In this document: one piece after another, positions 25,101 through 33,723 of the stretch
How the letters are laid out: every line of letters starts with the position of its first letter
Numbering within the stretch: position 1 is the stretch's first letter
DNA from: JAVKBW01 sp964352715
GTDB lineage: Bacteria; Pseudomonadota; Alphaproteobacteria; UBA8366; Aestuariispiraceae
DNA: 64,000 nucleotides
Direction: 5' to 3'
Assembly (NCBI GenBank): GCA_964352715.1
Contig: CAYGSU010000011.1
Coordinates: 5,996-69,995, forward strand
Program-made: the position numbers and the translations under genes
Notes under the pieces: generated by a model
The model's input: the letters and a program-made list of their open reading frames with translations, nothing else
The model's database searches: none
What the model was told of the DNA's origin: nothing

Positions 25101-25116
25101 CTGACGGCCCTACCGA

Positions 25117-26268
25117 TCAGCCGTTCGCGTCCGAAGACGCGGCGTCGCCCTGCGATTCCGGATAGCTTACGGGTTGCCCCGGCTGCAGCCGCTCGTTGCC
25201 GCGAATGACCACGACATCGCCCGGCATAAGACCGTCGATGACTTCCAGCCGGTTGCCGACCGCCTTTCCGACGGAAATCGGGCGGGGCTGTGCCGCGCCG
25301 TCAACAACGACATAGACCGACTTGTTGGTGCCCTGGGTAAGGATTGCGTCCTTGTGAACGGTTATGACCTGACGGTCTTCACCGATCGGCAGATGCACGG
25401 TCGTGGTTTGGCCCGATGCCAGCGGACCCAGGGCGTCATCTTTCGGAAAGGCTGCATCGAAGCGGACGGCGCGGGTCCGGGTCAACGCGTTTTCTTCCGG
25501 GATCACCGCCCGCACGAAAGCATCGAAAGTTACCCCGCCATAGATTGTCGCCTGAACGGCACGCCCCGGCGTCAGACCCACAATCAGACCGGTCGGCACA
25601 TCGGCTTCGATTTCAAGGTCGATATTGTTGATCAGGCTAACAACCGGGTCACCGACCCCCAGATAGGCGCCGACTTCGGTATGTTTTTCGACGACGACAC
25701 CGTCGAAGGGCGCGGTGATGCGCGCAAGGAAAACATCTATTTCAGCCCGACGCAGCTCGGATTCAGCCGTAAACACCGCGTTTTCAGCTTCCGAAACAAG
25801 GCTCTTGCTGGTGGCGACCTGCTTTATCTGATCCTCATATTTTGCCTGCGAGAACGCAGCCGAGGTTTTAAGCTGCTGCGACCGCTTCAGGTCGAGCTCA
25901 GCCTGAGCGAGCTGCGCCATCGCGGTTTCGACCTTGGCCTGCGCCTCCCCGAGTTGTGCTGCATAGAGGTTCCGGGTTTCGCGTATTCGCGTGTCACGAA
26001 TCTGAACAAGCAGGTCTCCCTTCGCCACCCTGTCGCCGACAGCAACCGCGACTTCGCCGACAGGCCCGTTGGTCGCCGCCGCGACCGTTCCGCGCTGGCG
26101 CGGGACAAGTCGCCCGATTACAGAGGTTGTCTGCGAAAGCGGTTGCCGGACAACAACATCAACGCCGACAGGCGATGCCTGCGGCTGGCTGTCCTGGGCA
26201 AAAGTTGCGGGCGCCACGGCAACGAGGGCCACCAATGCGACAGCGGCGAGCGAAATAGCAGGTTTCAT
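25117..26268 (-). CDS. RND periplasmic adaptor (membrane fusion) protein
   Basis: A 383-residue adaptor with signal peptide AISLAAVALVALVAVAPATF at the N-terminus. It has a biotinyl-lipoyl segment (AATNGPVGEVAVAVGDRVAK), a coiled-coil hairpin at about residues 100-180 rich in Ala, Gln and Glu, and the second lipoyl half ITAPFDGVVVEKHTEVGAYL. It bridges the inner-membrane pump to an outer-membrane channel. The gene precedes the RND pump in the same operon. ATG 26268 is used; a TTG one codon earlier is possible. An inverted repeat lies about 80-115 bases upstream. Confidence 0.92.
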   Translation of the reverse strand: MKPAISLAAVALVALVAVAPATFAQDSQPQASPVGVDVVVRQPLSQTTSVIGRLVPRQRGTVAAATNGPVGEVAVAVGDRVAKGDLLVQIRDTRIRETRNLYAAQLGEAQAKVETAMAQLAQAELDLKRSQQLKTSAAFSQAKYEDQIKQVATSKSLVSEAENAVFTAESELRRAEIDVFLARITAPFDGVVVEKHTEVGAYLGVGDPVVSLINNIDLEIEADVPTGLIVGLTPGRAVQATIYGGVTFDAFVRAVIPEENALTRTRAVRFDAAFPKDDALGPLASGQTTTVHLPIGEDRQVITVHKDAILTQGTNKSVYVVVDGAAQPRPISVGKAVGNRLEVIDGLMPGDVVVIRGNERLQPGQPVSYPESQGDAASSDANG

Positions 26269-26345
26269 CAATACACGTTTCCTAAAAAAACACTCCGGTC
26301 GCCAGGATGATCACGCCGATCCGGTCGAACCAATACTGTGCCGGG

Positions 26346-26382
26346 GTGCCTCAATCTTCAAGTTTCCGTTTTTTTGAGGCAC
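26346..26382. promoter_or_regulatory. Inverted repeat upstream of the RND operon, operator candidate
   Basis: GTGCCTCAA at 26346-26354 and TTGAGGCAC at 26374-26382 are perfect 9-base complements with a 19-base spacer that includes a run of seven T. It lies 78-114 bases before the adaptor start. It could be a repressor operator for the efflux operon, or a hairpin; no regulator gene is adjacent. Confidence 0.4.
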
Positions 26383-26457
26383 GGTCGACGACTATACAGG
26401 AAGCCGGCCGATGAAGGAGCAGCCAGCGGATCACGTTTTACTGAACTCCTGCCGGGG

Positions 26458-27387
26458 TTAAAGCGCCATCAACCCTTTGACATGCCGGGCCGTTGATCGG
26501 GCAAGCGCGGCCAGATCGTACCCGCCTTCCAGCGATGAGACGAGACGACCGCCACAGCATTCCTCTGACAGGGAAACCAACTGGCTGGTAATCCAGGAAT
26601 AATCGTCCTCTGTCAGCATAAGCTGGGCCAGTGGATCGGCATGATGCGCATCGAACCCGGCGGAGACCATCAGAAGGTCCGGGCGGAAAGCATGCAACGC
26701 CGGAATGATCACTTCGGTATACGCCCGCCTGAACGCACCGGACCCGGACATCGGCTCAAGCGGCACATTGACGATGTTGTTTGCAACGCCGGTTTCGCTG
26801 GCATGCCCGGTTCCCGGATACAGCGGCATTTGATGCGTCGATGCATACATCAGATGCGGCCGGTCAAAGGCGATGGCCTGTGTGCCGTTGCCGTGATGGA
26901 CATCGAAGTCGACGATCGCAACACGCTTGATACCGTATTCCGCGATGGCATATTCGGCGCCGATGGCGACATTGTTGAACAGGCAGAAGCCCATGACCCT
27001 GTCAGGTTCGGCGTGATGACCCGGCGGCCGAACGGCGCAAAAGGCGTTGCGGGTTTTGCCTGTCATGACCCGATCGACGGCGTCGATCACTGCCCCGGCT
27101 GCCCGCAGGGCGGCCTCGCCGGTATCCGGACAGGCGGATGTATCGGCATCGATTGCCGCCAGCCCCTGGTCGGGAACCGCAGCCAGCACCCTTTTTACAT
27201 GATCCATCGGATGGCACCGCGCGATCTGCTGCAGCGTCGCCAAACCGGCTTCGGCCCGCTGAAGGCCAGCGAATTCTGGTTCGTCGAGAGCGTCGAGAAT
27301 GGCGCGCAGGCGGTCGGGCTGTTCCGGATGACCCGGCCCCATATCGTGCAGAATGCAGGCGGGATGTGTGATAAGGCTTGTGCTCAT
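26458..27387 (-). CDS. Histone deacetylase-family (acetylpolyamine/acetyl-lysine) hydrolase
   Basis: A 309-residue zinc-dependent deacetylase. Active-site segments are all present: RPPGHHAEPDRVMGFCLFNN (His-His pair and FNN), VDFDVHHGNGTQ (zinc Asp and His), YASTHQMPLYPGTG and SAGFDAHHADPLA (second zinc Asp). Bacterial members act on acetylated polyamines, amino acids or proteins. I used ATG 27387 (MSTSLITHPACILH); ATG 27399 is an alternative with a closer AGGG. It is divergent from xseB-ispA-dxs, an arrangement frequent in Alphaproteobacteria. Confidence 0.88.
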   Translation of the reverse strand: MSTSLITHPACILHDMGPGHPEQPDRLRAILDALDEPEFAGLQRAEAGLATLQQIARCHPMDHVKRVLAAVPDQGLAAIDADTSACPDTGEAALRAAGAVIDAVDRVMTGKTRNAFCAVRPPGHHAEPDRVMGFCLFNNVAIGAEYAIAEYGIKRVAIVDFDVHHGNGTQAIAFDRPHLMYASTHQMPLYPGTGHASETGVANNIVNVPLEPMSGSGAFRRAYTEVIIPALHAFRPDLLMVSAGFDAHHADPLAQLMLTEDDYSWITSQLVSLSEECCGGRLVSSLEGGYDLAALARSTARHVKGLMAL

Positions 27388-27515
27388 GGTCGTGATCATG
27401 CCGCCCTGCGCTGGTATCGGCAAGCAGCAGATTACCGCACAGAAGGTCGATTGCGATTTCCCCACTGCAACGGCTATAACAGGGATGAAAACCGGATATG
27501 CAGACACGGGGCACC

Positions 27516-27764
27516 ATGGCGAAAGATAATCACGGCGACATCGCATCATTGAGTTTCGAACAGGCGTTGCAGGAACTGGAACAGATAGTCCGGGCGCTTG
27601 AGGAAGGTGAAACCAGTCTGGATGGCGCCATCGATTCCTACGAACGTGGCGCGTTGCTGAAACAGCATTGTGAAAAAAAGCTGGCCCAGGCCAAAGCACG
27701 TGTCGAAAAAATCAGCGTCGGCCCGAATGGCTCGATATCGGCCGATTCCGCCGATATCGGTTAA
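27516..27764 (+). CDS. xseB: Exodeoxyribonuclease VII small subunit
   Basis: An 82-residue XseB, the small subunit that binds XseA to form the single-strand-specific nuclease exonuclease VII. The signature is LSFEQALQELEQIVRALEEG followed by LDGAIDSYERGALLKQHCEK. Two in-frame starts exist (27498 and 27516); 27516 has GGGG upstream. It is 37 bases before ispA and starts the conserved xseB-ispA-dxs operon. Confidence 0.92.
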   Translation: MAKDNHGDIASLSFEQALQELEQIVRALEEGETSLDGAIDSYERGALLKQHCEKKLAQAKARVEKISVGPNGSISADSADIG

Positions 27765-27801
27765 CCCCCCAAAACCATCCGAAAATCAGGTAACCGACAC
27801 C

Positions 27802-28689
27802 ATGGTTGATCTTGCTGCCGCGCTGAAAGCCTGTACCGAGACTGTTGACAGCAAACTTGCCGCGATCCTGTCATCGGATGACGCGCCCGAACGCCGCCTG
27901 ATCGAGGCGATGCGACACGCCGTGCTTGGCGGCGGCAAACGGCTGCGGCCTTTCCTGACAATGCAGACCGCCGGCCTGTTCGGTGTCGATGAACAGTCTG
28001 CCCTGCGTGCGGCCTGCGCCATCGAACTGGTGCATTGCTATTCGCTGGTTCACGACGATCTGCCGGCAATGGACGATGATGATCTTCGGCGTGGCCAGCC
28101 GACGGTTCACAAGGCGTTCGACGAAGCGACCGCGATCCTTGCCGGCGACGCCTTGCTGACTCTGGCTTTCGGCGTGCTGGCGAACCCGTCGACCCATACC
28201 AGTCCGGCCATCCGGTCCGACCTTGTCCTGCATCTTTCAAAGGCCGCCGGCGGTCACGGCATGGTCGGTGGCCAGATGATCGACCTGCAGGCGAGCAAAG
28301 ACGATTTGACCATCGGCGCCATCACGCGGCTGCAACGGTTGAAAACCGGCGCCCTGATCGAATTTGCCTGCCTCGCCGGCGCCATACTCGGCAAGGCCCC
28401 GGATAACGCCCGGGAAGCGCTGCGCGGCTTTGCCCATGACCTGGGCCTGGCCTTCCAGATCGCCGATGACCTGCTGGACGTGGAAGGCAGCGAAGGTGAA
28501 ACCGGAAAGGCAGTTGGCAAGGACCAGTCAGCCAACAAGGCGACCTTTATCGCCATTCTCGGGCCTGAACGGGCCCGTTCGCAGGCCAATCTGCTGGCGA
28601 ACCAGGCGGTGGATCACCTTGCAATGTTTGACAAAAAAGCCGACCTTTTACGGGCGGTCGCCCGATTTGTCGTCGATCGTCGCCATTGA
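27802..28689 (+). CDS. ispA: Farnesyl/geranyl diphosphate synthase (class I polyprenyl synthase)
   Basis: A 295-residue prenyl diphosphate synthase that condenses IPP with DMAPP/GPP. The first aspartate-rich motif is DDLPAMDDDD, with the loop insertion typical of bacterial IspA; the second is DDLLD. The early GGGKRLRP and the Gln of GGQMIDL are also conserved. It makes precursors for ubiquinone, hopanoids or carotenoids and undecaprenyl carriers. It lies between xseB and dxs, whose product supplies the same pathway. Confidence 0.93.
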   Translation: MVDLAAALKACTETVDSKLAAILSSDDAPERRLIEAMRHAVLGGGKRLRPFLTMQTAGLFGVDEQSALRAACAIELVHCYSLVHDDLPAMDDDDLRRGQPTVHKAFDEATAILAGDALLTLAFGVLANPSTHTSPAIRSDLVLHLSKAAGGHGMVGGQMIDLQASKDDLTIGAITRLQRLKTGALIEFACLAGAILGKAPDNAREALRGFAHDLGLAFQIADDLLDVEGSEGETGKAVGKDQSANKATFIAILGPERARSQANLLANQAVDHLAMFDKKADLLRAVARFVVDRRH

Positions 28690-28731
28690 CACGGTCTGGC
28701 AGGGCCATAGCTTTTTGTATATGTGATATCC

Positions 28732-30657
28732 ATGACCAGACCAAACACACCCTTGTTGGATAAAGTTTCTTCGCCGGCCGACCTGCGAAAACTGCCGGAG
28801 AACAAACTCCGGCAACTGGCGGACGAGCTGCGCGAGGAGCTTGTCAGCGCCGTCAGCGTGACGGGCGGCCATCTCGGCGCCGGTCTGGGCGTTGTAGAGC
28901 TGACAGTCGCTCTGCACTATATCTACAACACGCCTGATGACCGGCTGATCTGGGATGTCGGACACCAGTGCTATCCGCACAAGATTTTGACCGAACGCCG
29001 AGACCGTATTCGCACCCTGCGTCAGCCGGGTGGCCTGTCCGGGTTCACCAAACGATCTGAAAGCGAATACGACCCGTTCGGCGCAGCGCATTCATCAACG
29101 TCGATTTCCGCCGGCCTCGGCATGGCGGTGGCGCGCGATTTCGCCGACAAGGATAATCATGTTGTCTGCGTTATCGGCGACGGTGCCATGAGCGCCGGCA
29201 TGGCCTATGAAGCGCTGAACAATGCCGGGTCGATGCATTCACGCCTCGTGGTCATTCTCAACGACAATGACATGTCTATCGCACCGCCAGTGGGCGCAAT
29301 GAGCGCTTACCTGTCGCGCCTGTTGTCGTCCAAGTCCTATATGTCGCTGCGTCACCTCGGTAAACAGATCGCAGAAAAATTCCCGCGCCAGTTTGAACGC
29401 GCTGCCGGCCGCGCAGAGGAATTCGCGCGCGGTTTTGTCACCGGCGGCACCCTGTTCGAGGAAATGGGCTTCTACTATGTCGGTCCGATCGACGGCCATA
29501 ATCTGGATCACCTTCTGCCGGTGCTGAAGAACGTACGCCGGGCTGAAGAATCCGGCCCTGTTCTGATCCATGTCGTCACACAGAAGGGCAAGGGGTATGA
29601 CCCGGCCGAGAAATCCGCCGACAAGTATCACGGCGTTTCGAAGTTCGACATGGTTACCGGCACCCAGCACAAGGCGAAACCCAACGCCCCGGCCTATACC
29701 AAGGTTTTCGGCGAAACGCTGACGAAACTGGCTGAAGAAGATGACAAGATCGTCGCGGTGACAGCCGCCATGCCGTCCGGCACCGGGGTAAATCTGTTCG
29801 AAAAGAGGTTTCCCGATCGCACCTTCGATGTCGGCATCGCCGAACAGCATGCCGTGACGTTCTGCGCCGGGCTTGCTTCGGAAGGCTACCGGCCGTTCGC
29901 CGCCATCTATTCGACCTTCCTGCAACGCGCCTATGACCAGGTCGTTCATGATGTCGCGATCCAGAAACTGCCGGTCCGGTTCGCCATCGATCGCGCCGGG
30001 TTTGTCGGCGCTGACGGGCAGACCCATTGCGGCGCCTTCGACCTGGCCTATCTGTGCTGTCTGCCGGACATGGTTGTCATGGCTGCCGCCGACGAAGCGG
30101 ATCTGGTGCACATGACAACCACAGCTGCCGCGTATGATGAAGGACCGAGCGCTTTCCGTTATCCGCGCGGCGAAGGCATTGGCGTCGACATGCCGGAACG
30201 CGGTGAAATTCTTGAAATCGGCAAGGGCCGCATTCTGCGGGAAGGCACCACCATCGCCATTCTGTCGCTTGGGGCGCGGCTGAAGTCAGCGCTGGATGCG
30301 GCGGACATTCTGGCAGCGCACGGGTTTTCAACCACGGTTGCCGATGCCCGTTTCGCCAAGCCGATCGATACGAAACTTGTCGAGGATCTGGCAAAGAACC
30401 ACGCGGTGCTTATCACTGTGGAGGAAGGCTCCATCGGCGGCTTTTCCTCGCAAGTGCTGGACTTCATGGCAAAGCGCGATCTGATCGGAGCAACGAAGGT
30501 GCGGCCGCTGACCATGCCCGACGTATTTCTCGATCACGACAAGCCCGATACGCAATATGCTCGGGCCGGTCTCGATGCAGAAGCCATCGTCAACGCGGCG
30601 ATGAACGCGCTGGGTCACGACGAAATCGATGCTACCGGGTCGCCTGCCCGGGCCTGA
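28732..30657 (+). CDS. dxs: 1-deoxy-D-xylulose-5-phosphate synthase
   Basis: A 641-residue DXS, the thiamine-diphosphate enzyme joining pyruvate and glyceraldehyde 3-phosphate at the head of the MEP isoprenoid pathway. Seen: VGHQCYPHKIL, the ThDP/Mg motif GDGAMSAGMAYEALNNAG, the central pyrimidine-domain Glu in VGIAEQHAVTFCAGLA and DRAGFVGADGQTHCG. Start ATG 28732 was chosen over the GTG at 28723. It is complete, with ispA upstream and DUF454 two bases downstream. Confidence 0.95.
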   Translation: MTRPNTPLLDKVSSPADLRKLPENKLRQLADELREELVSAVSVTGGHLGAGLGVVELTVALHYIYNTPDDRLIWDVGHQCYPHKILTERRDRIRTLRQPGGLSGFTKRSESEYDPFGAAHSSTSISAGLGMAVARDFADKDNHVVCVIGDGAMSAGMAYEALNNAGSMHSRLVVILNDNDMSIAPPVGAMSAYLSRLLSSKSYMSLRHLGKQIAEKFPRQFERAAGRAEEFARGFVTGGTLFEEMGFYYVGPIDGHNLDHLLPVLKNVRRAEESGPVLIHVVTQKGKGYDPAEKSADKYHGVSKFDMVTGTQHKAKPNAPAYTKVFGETLTKLAEEDDKIVAVTAAMPSGTGVNLFEKRFPDRTFDVGIAEQHAVTFCAGLASEGYRPFAAIYSTFLQRAYDQVVHDVAIQKLPVRFAIDRAGFVGADGQTHCGAFDLAYLCCLPDMVVMAAADEADLVHMTTTAAAYDEGPSAFRYPRGEGIGVDMPERGEILEIGKGRILREGTTIAILSLGARLKSALDAADILAAHGFSTTVADARFAKPIDTKLVEDLAKNHAVLITVEEGSIGGFSSQVLDFMAKRDLIGATKVRPLTMPDVFLDHDKPDTQYARAGLDAEAIVNAAMNALGHDEIDATGSPARA

Positions 30658-30659
30658 CC

Positions 30660-31070
30660 GTGCCGCCGGCCAACCCTCATAGAATTGCCGCCGTACGCTG
30701 GCTGTTTGCCGGTCTCGGCATCGGGTTTGTTGCGCTGGCTTTTGTCGGTATCTTCCTGCCGGCCCTTCCAACGACACCGTTCCTGATCGTGGCAGCTTTC
30801 CTTTTCGCAAAATCTTCGCCCCGAATGCACCGCTGGCTGCACGAGCACCGGCTGTTCGGGCCGTTTCTGAATGATTGGGAAGCCTACGGCATTATCCCCA
30901 TCTGGGCGAAAGTCATGGCGATCGGCTGCATGCTGGCAAGTTTGACCTATCTGGCGCTGGTTTCCGCAGCACCGCTTTGGGTCGTCGCCGCGACCGGCGT
31001 CGTGATGATCATCGGGGCTGTCTACATCCTGACGAAGCCAAGCGCCCGTCCGCCAACCCAACCGCTCTAG
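30660..31070 (+). CDS. DUF454 (YbaN-like) inner-membrane protein
   Basis: A 136-residue membrane protein with a GTG start two bases after dxs. Three or four hydrophobic segments (about residues 12-32, 36-50, 82-98, 102-122) and the family motif GIFLPALPTTPFLIVAAF, then a cytoplasmic loop with FAKSSPRMHRWL. Function unknown. Its stop TAG shares the palindromic CTAG with the stop of the convergent cupin gene, so the two ends overlap by three bases or so. Confidence 0.82.
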   Translation: MPPANPHRIAAVRWLFAGLGIGFVALAFVGIFLPALPTTPFLIVAAFLFAKSSPRMHRWLHEHRLFGPFLNDWEAYGIIPIWAKVMAIGCMLASLTYLALVSAAPLWVVAATGVVMIIGAVYILTKPSARPPTQPL

Positions 31071-31456
31071 AGACGCGGATCATCCTTGTCTGAATGGTCA
31101 GTCGGTAACGGCGTGGCCGTCATCAGGCTGACCCCCTTCGGCGCATGGAACCGATGCCAGCGTCCTTGGGGAACGACCGTCAGCATGCCCGCCGACATGG
31201 TCAGCACATCCTCGCCATCGTCAGAAAGTATTGTCAGCGTCGTTTCGCCCGCCAGGACCTGAACGAGTTCATCGCCTTTCATGTGACGTTCCCAGGACGA
31301 TTGCCCGTCGAAACTGCCGGCGAACATTTCCAGGTCGCCGAGTGCGCCCAGCCGAGCAAAAGCAGCGGCTTCCTCTTCCGGCGTTGTTTGCGAGTTGCGC
31401 CCCGTCAGCGGCTGCAATCTGGCTATTTCGCCAGTCACATCGATTGCCTTTACCAT
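31067..31456 (-). CDS. Cupin-domain protein
   Basis: A 129-residue single cupin. The start at 31456 is set by GAGGA upstream and gives MVKAIDVTGEIARLQPL; the frame extending to 31576 is antisense to the MATE gene start. Cupin motifs: SSWERHMKGDELVQVLAGET and SAGMLTVVPQGRWHRFHAP. This resembles the small cupins that bind a metal and a sugar or organic acid. Its role is unknown. Confidence 0.78.
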   Translation of the reverse strand: MVKAIDVTGEIARLQPLTGRNSQTTPEEEAAAFARLGALGDLEMFAGSFDGQSSWERHMKGDELVQVLAGETTLTILSDDGEDVLTMSAGMLTVVPQGRWHRFHAPKGVSLMTATPLPTDHSDKDDPRL

Positions 31457-31552
31457 GCCATCCTCAATCGTTTCCTGTTTCCCATATTGTATATGTGGAT
31501 AATCTGCCGTGCAGCCCCTTTTCATTTGTCGAGGCCCGATGGATAAAGGGCC

Positions 31553-32962
31553 ATGACCGTCGCAATCACCCCTCAAGGCCCGACCGGGCCGGCATCAGAC
31601 TGGGCACAGGAACGGCGCGCCACGGTTCGGCTGGCCGGGCCGATGATCCTGTCATTGCTCGGGTTTCTGGCGATGGAGATCGTCGATATCCTGATGATTG
31701 GCCGATTGGGCGAAGACCCGCTGGCGGCGGTGTCTCTGGGTGTCGGCATCTGGTATCCGTTGTTTCTGTTCGGTATGGCCGTCGTGTCCATGGTCGCTCC
31801 GCTGGCCGCCCAGGCGATGGGTGCGCGCAATCTGCGGCAGGCGCGGCGGGTCCTCAGACAGGGACTTTGGGTTGGCCTGACAATCTCCGTGCCGATGACG
31901 GTTGCAACCCTGTTCATGGAGGAATTCCTGCTGCTGACCGGCCAGGAACCGCGTCTGGCGGCCCTGGCGCAAACCTATCTGACCCCGATGGCCTTCGTTT
32001 TCATTCCGACCGTGTGGTGGATTGCGCTGCGCTGTTTCATGGCGGCGCTGGATGTGTCGCGTCCCGCGATGTGGATCGTATTCGCGGCCGTGCCGCTGAA
32101 CGCCGGCCTGAACTATCTGCTTATATACGGTAACTTCGGCTTTCCGCGCCTGGAACTGCTGGGCGCGGGATTGGCGACGCTGGGCAGTGAAATCGCAATG
32201 CTGATCGCCGTTGTCGTTTATGTATCCACAGCCCGCAAATTCAAACGCCTGCACCTGTTCGGCAGGCTCTGGAAGACGGACTGGGCAACGTACCGTCGGA
32301 TATTCCGTATCGGCCTGCCGGCGGGCGGAATAGCGGTGATGGAGGCGACCATGTTTTCAACCGTCGCCATCCTGATGGGCTGGTTCGGCGCCACAGCGCT
32401 TGCCGTGCATCTGATCGCCACGCAAATCTGTACTGCGACCTTTACCGTCCCGATGGGCCTCTCGCAGGCCGCCGCCGTTCGCATCGGCCAGGCCGCCGGC
32501 CGTGGCGATCTGGCCGGCGTTCGCCGGGCCGGGTGGACGGCCTTCGGCCTCGGCTGGTCCTTCATGGCGTGCGGGGCCCTGGTCATCTTCATCTTTGCGC
32601 AGGACATGATTCCGCTGTTCGTCGATGAAGAGCCGGAAAAGATGGCGGAACTGGTCGCCCTCGGCTCGGCTTTTCTGTATGTCGCGGTGATGTTCCAACT
32701 GGCCGATGCCGGTCAGGTGATTGCCGTATCCTGTCTGCGCGGGCTGAACGATACGGTGGTTCCGATGATCATCTCTTTCATCGGCTACTGGGTCTTCGGG
32801 TTGGGCAGCGGCTGCCTTTTCGCCTTCTATTTTGATATCGGCGGTGTCGGCCTGTGGTACGGATTGCTGATCGGCCTGTCAGCGGCGACCCTGCTCGGTG
32901 TCTGGCGGTTCCATCTGCTGACCCGAACGCCGGACATCGCTTTCGCAAGAATTGAAACATGA
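31553..32962 (+). CDS. MATE-family multidrug/cation antiporter
   Basis: A 469-residue membrane protein with 12 predicted TM helices in two six-helix halves. Early helices read MILSLLGFLAMEIVDILMIG and the second half starts near residue 240 (FRIGLPAGGIAVMEATMFST). It is a NorM-like Na+- or H+-driven exporter of cationic drugs or metabolites. Its stop overlaps the tlyA start by four bases, so the two are co-transcribed, although a functional link is not obvious. Confidence 0.9.
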   Translation: MTVAITPQGPTGPASDWAQERRATVRLAGPMILSLLGFLAMEIVDILMIGRLGEDPLAAVSLGVGIWYPLFLFGMAVVSMVAPLAAQAMGARNLRQARRVLRQGLWVGLTISVPMTVATLFMEEFLLLTGQEPRLAALAQTYLTPMAFVFIPTVWWIALRCFMAALDVSRPAMWIVFAAVPLNAGLNYLLIYGNFGFPRLELLGAGLATLGSEIAMLIAVVVYVSTARKFKRLHLFGRLWKTDWATYRRIFRIGLPAGGIAVMEATMFSTVAILMGWFGATALAVHLIATQICTATFTVPMGLSQAAAVRIGQAAGRGDLAGVRRAGWTAFGLGWSFMACGALVIFIFAQDMIPLFVDEEPEKMAELVALGSAFLYVAVMFQLADAGQVIAVSCLRGLNDTVVPMIISFIGYWVFGLGSGCLFAFYFDIGGVGLWYGLLIGLSAATLLGVWRFHLLTRTPDIAFARIET

Positions 32963-33723
32963 CAGCCAAGCCGAAAAAGCAGCGCGCCGATCAGGCGCTG
33001 GTCGACCGGGGTCTTGTCGAAACCCGAAGCAAGGCGCAGGCGCTTGTCATGGCGGGTAAGGTGTTCACCGGCGAACAACGAATCGCCAAGCCCGGCCAGC
33101 AGATATCGGAAGATACACCGCTGGAGGTGCGCGGACAGGACCATCCCTGGGTCAGCCGGGGTGGGTTGAAACTGGAAAAGGGCCTCGACGCTTTCACAAT
33201 CGACCCGACCGGCTTCACCTGTATCGATGTCGGATCATCGACCGGCGGCTTCACCGACGTGCTGTTGCAGAAAGGCGCGGTAAAAGTCTATGCCGTTGAT
33301 GTAGGGCGTGGGCAGTTGCACTGGAAACTCCGCACCGATGAACGCGTGATTGTACTGGAACAGACCAATGCGCGATCCCTCTCCGCCGCTGAGATACCAG
33401 AACCCGCCGATATTGTTGTCTGCGACGCCAGTTTCATCGGGCTGGAAAAAGTTCTGCCCGCCGCGCTGGACCTGACCGCTGACACCGCGTTCCTTGTCGC
33501 ACTGATCAAGCCGCAGTTTCAGGTTGGCCGGGGCGAGGTCGGCAAAGGCGGCGTGGTGCGCGACCCCGCGCTTCATCAGAAGGTTTGCGACGATGTAAGG
33601 ACCTGGGTGGAAAGCCTGCCCGGCTGGCGGGTTCTGGGCATTGCGGAAAGCCCGATTACCGGCCCGGAAGGAAACCGTGAATTTCTGATCGGTGCAGTAA
33701 AAGTTTCTAACGCGCCAGCCTGA
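32959..33723 (+). CDS. tlyA: TlyA-family rRNA 2'-O-methyltransferase
   Basis: A 254-residue protein with an N-terminal S4 RNA-binding domain (residues about 8-65; RADQALVDRGLVETRSKAQA) and a FtsJ/RrmJ-like SAM domain (CIDVGSSTGGFTDVLLQKGA). The catalytic Lys-Asp-Lys-type pattern is consistent with the LLQKGAVKVYAVDVG and ALIKPQFQVG segments. TlyA 2'-O-methylates ribosomal RNA; some members are also called haemolysins. It is near dxs, as in many Alphaproteobacteria. The last 17 bases overlap the 3' end of sppA on the other strand. Confidence 0.9.
   Translation: MTAKPKKQRADQALVDRGLVETRSKAQALVMAGKVFTGEQRIAKPGQQISEDTPLEVRGQDHPWVSRGGLKLEKGLDAFTIDPTGFTCIDVGSSTGGFTDVLLQKGAVKVYAVDVGRGQLHWKLRTDERVIVLEQTNARSLSAAEIPEPADIVVCDASFIGLEKVLPAALDLTADTAFLVALIKPQFQVGRGEVGKGGVVRDPALHQKVCDDVRTWVESLPGWRVLGIAESPITGPEGNREFLIGAVKVSNAPA

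Noticed and set aside
22167..25208. Very long open frame on the plus strand (over 1000 codons)
   Set aside because: It lies antisense to the RND pump gene, is rich in Arg, His, Gln and Asp in a way typical of a reverse-frame shadow, and has no domain signs; the minus-strand protein is a clear RND transporter.
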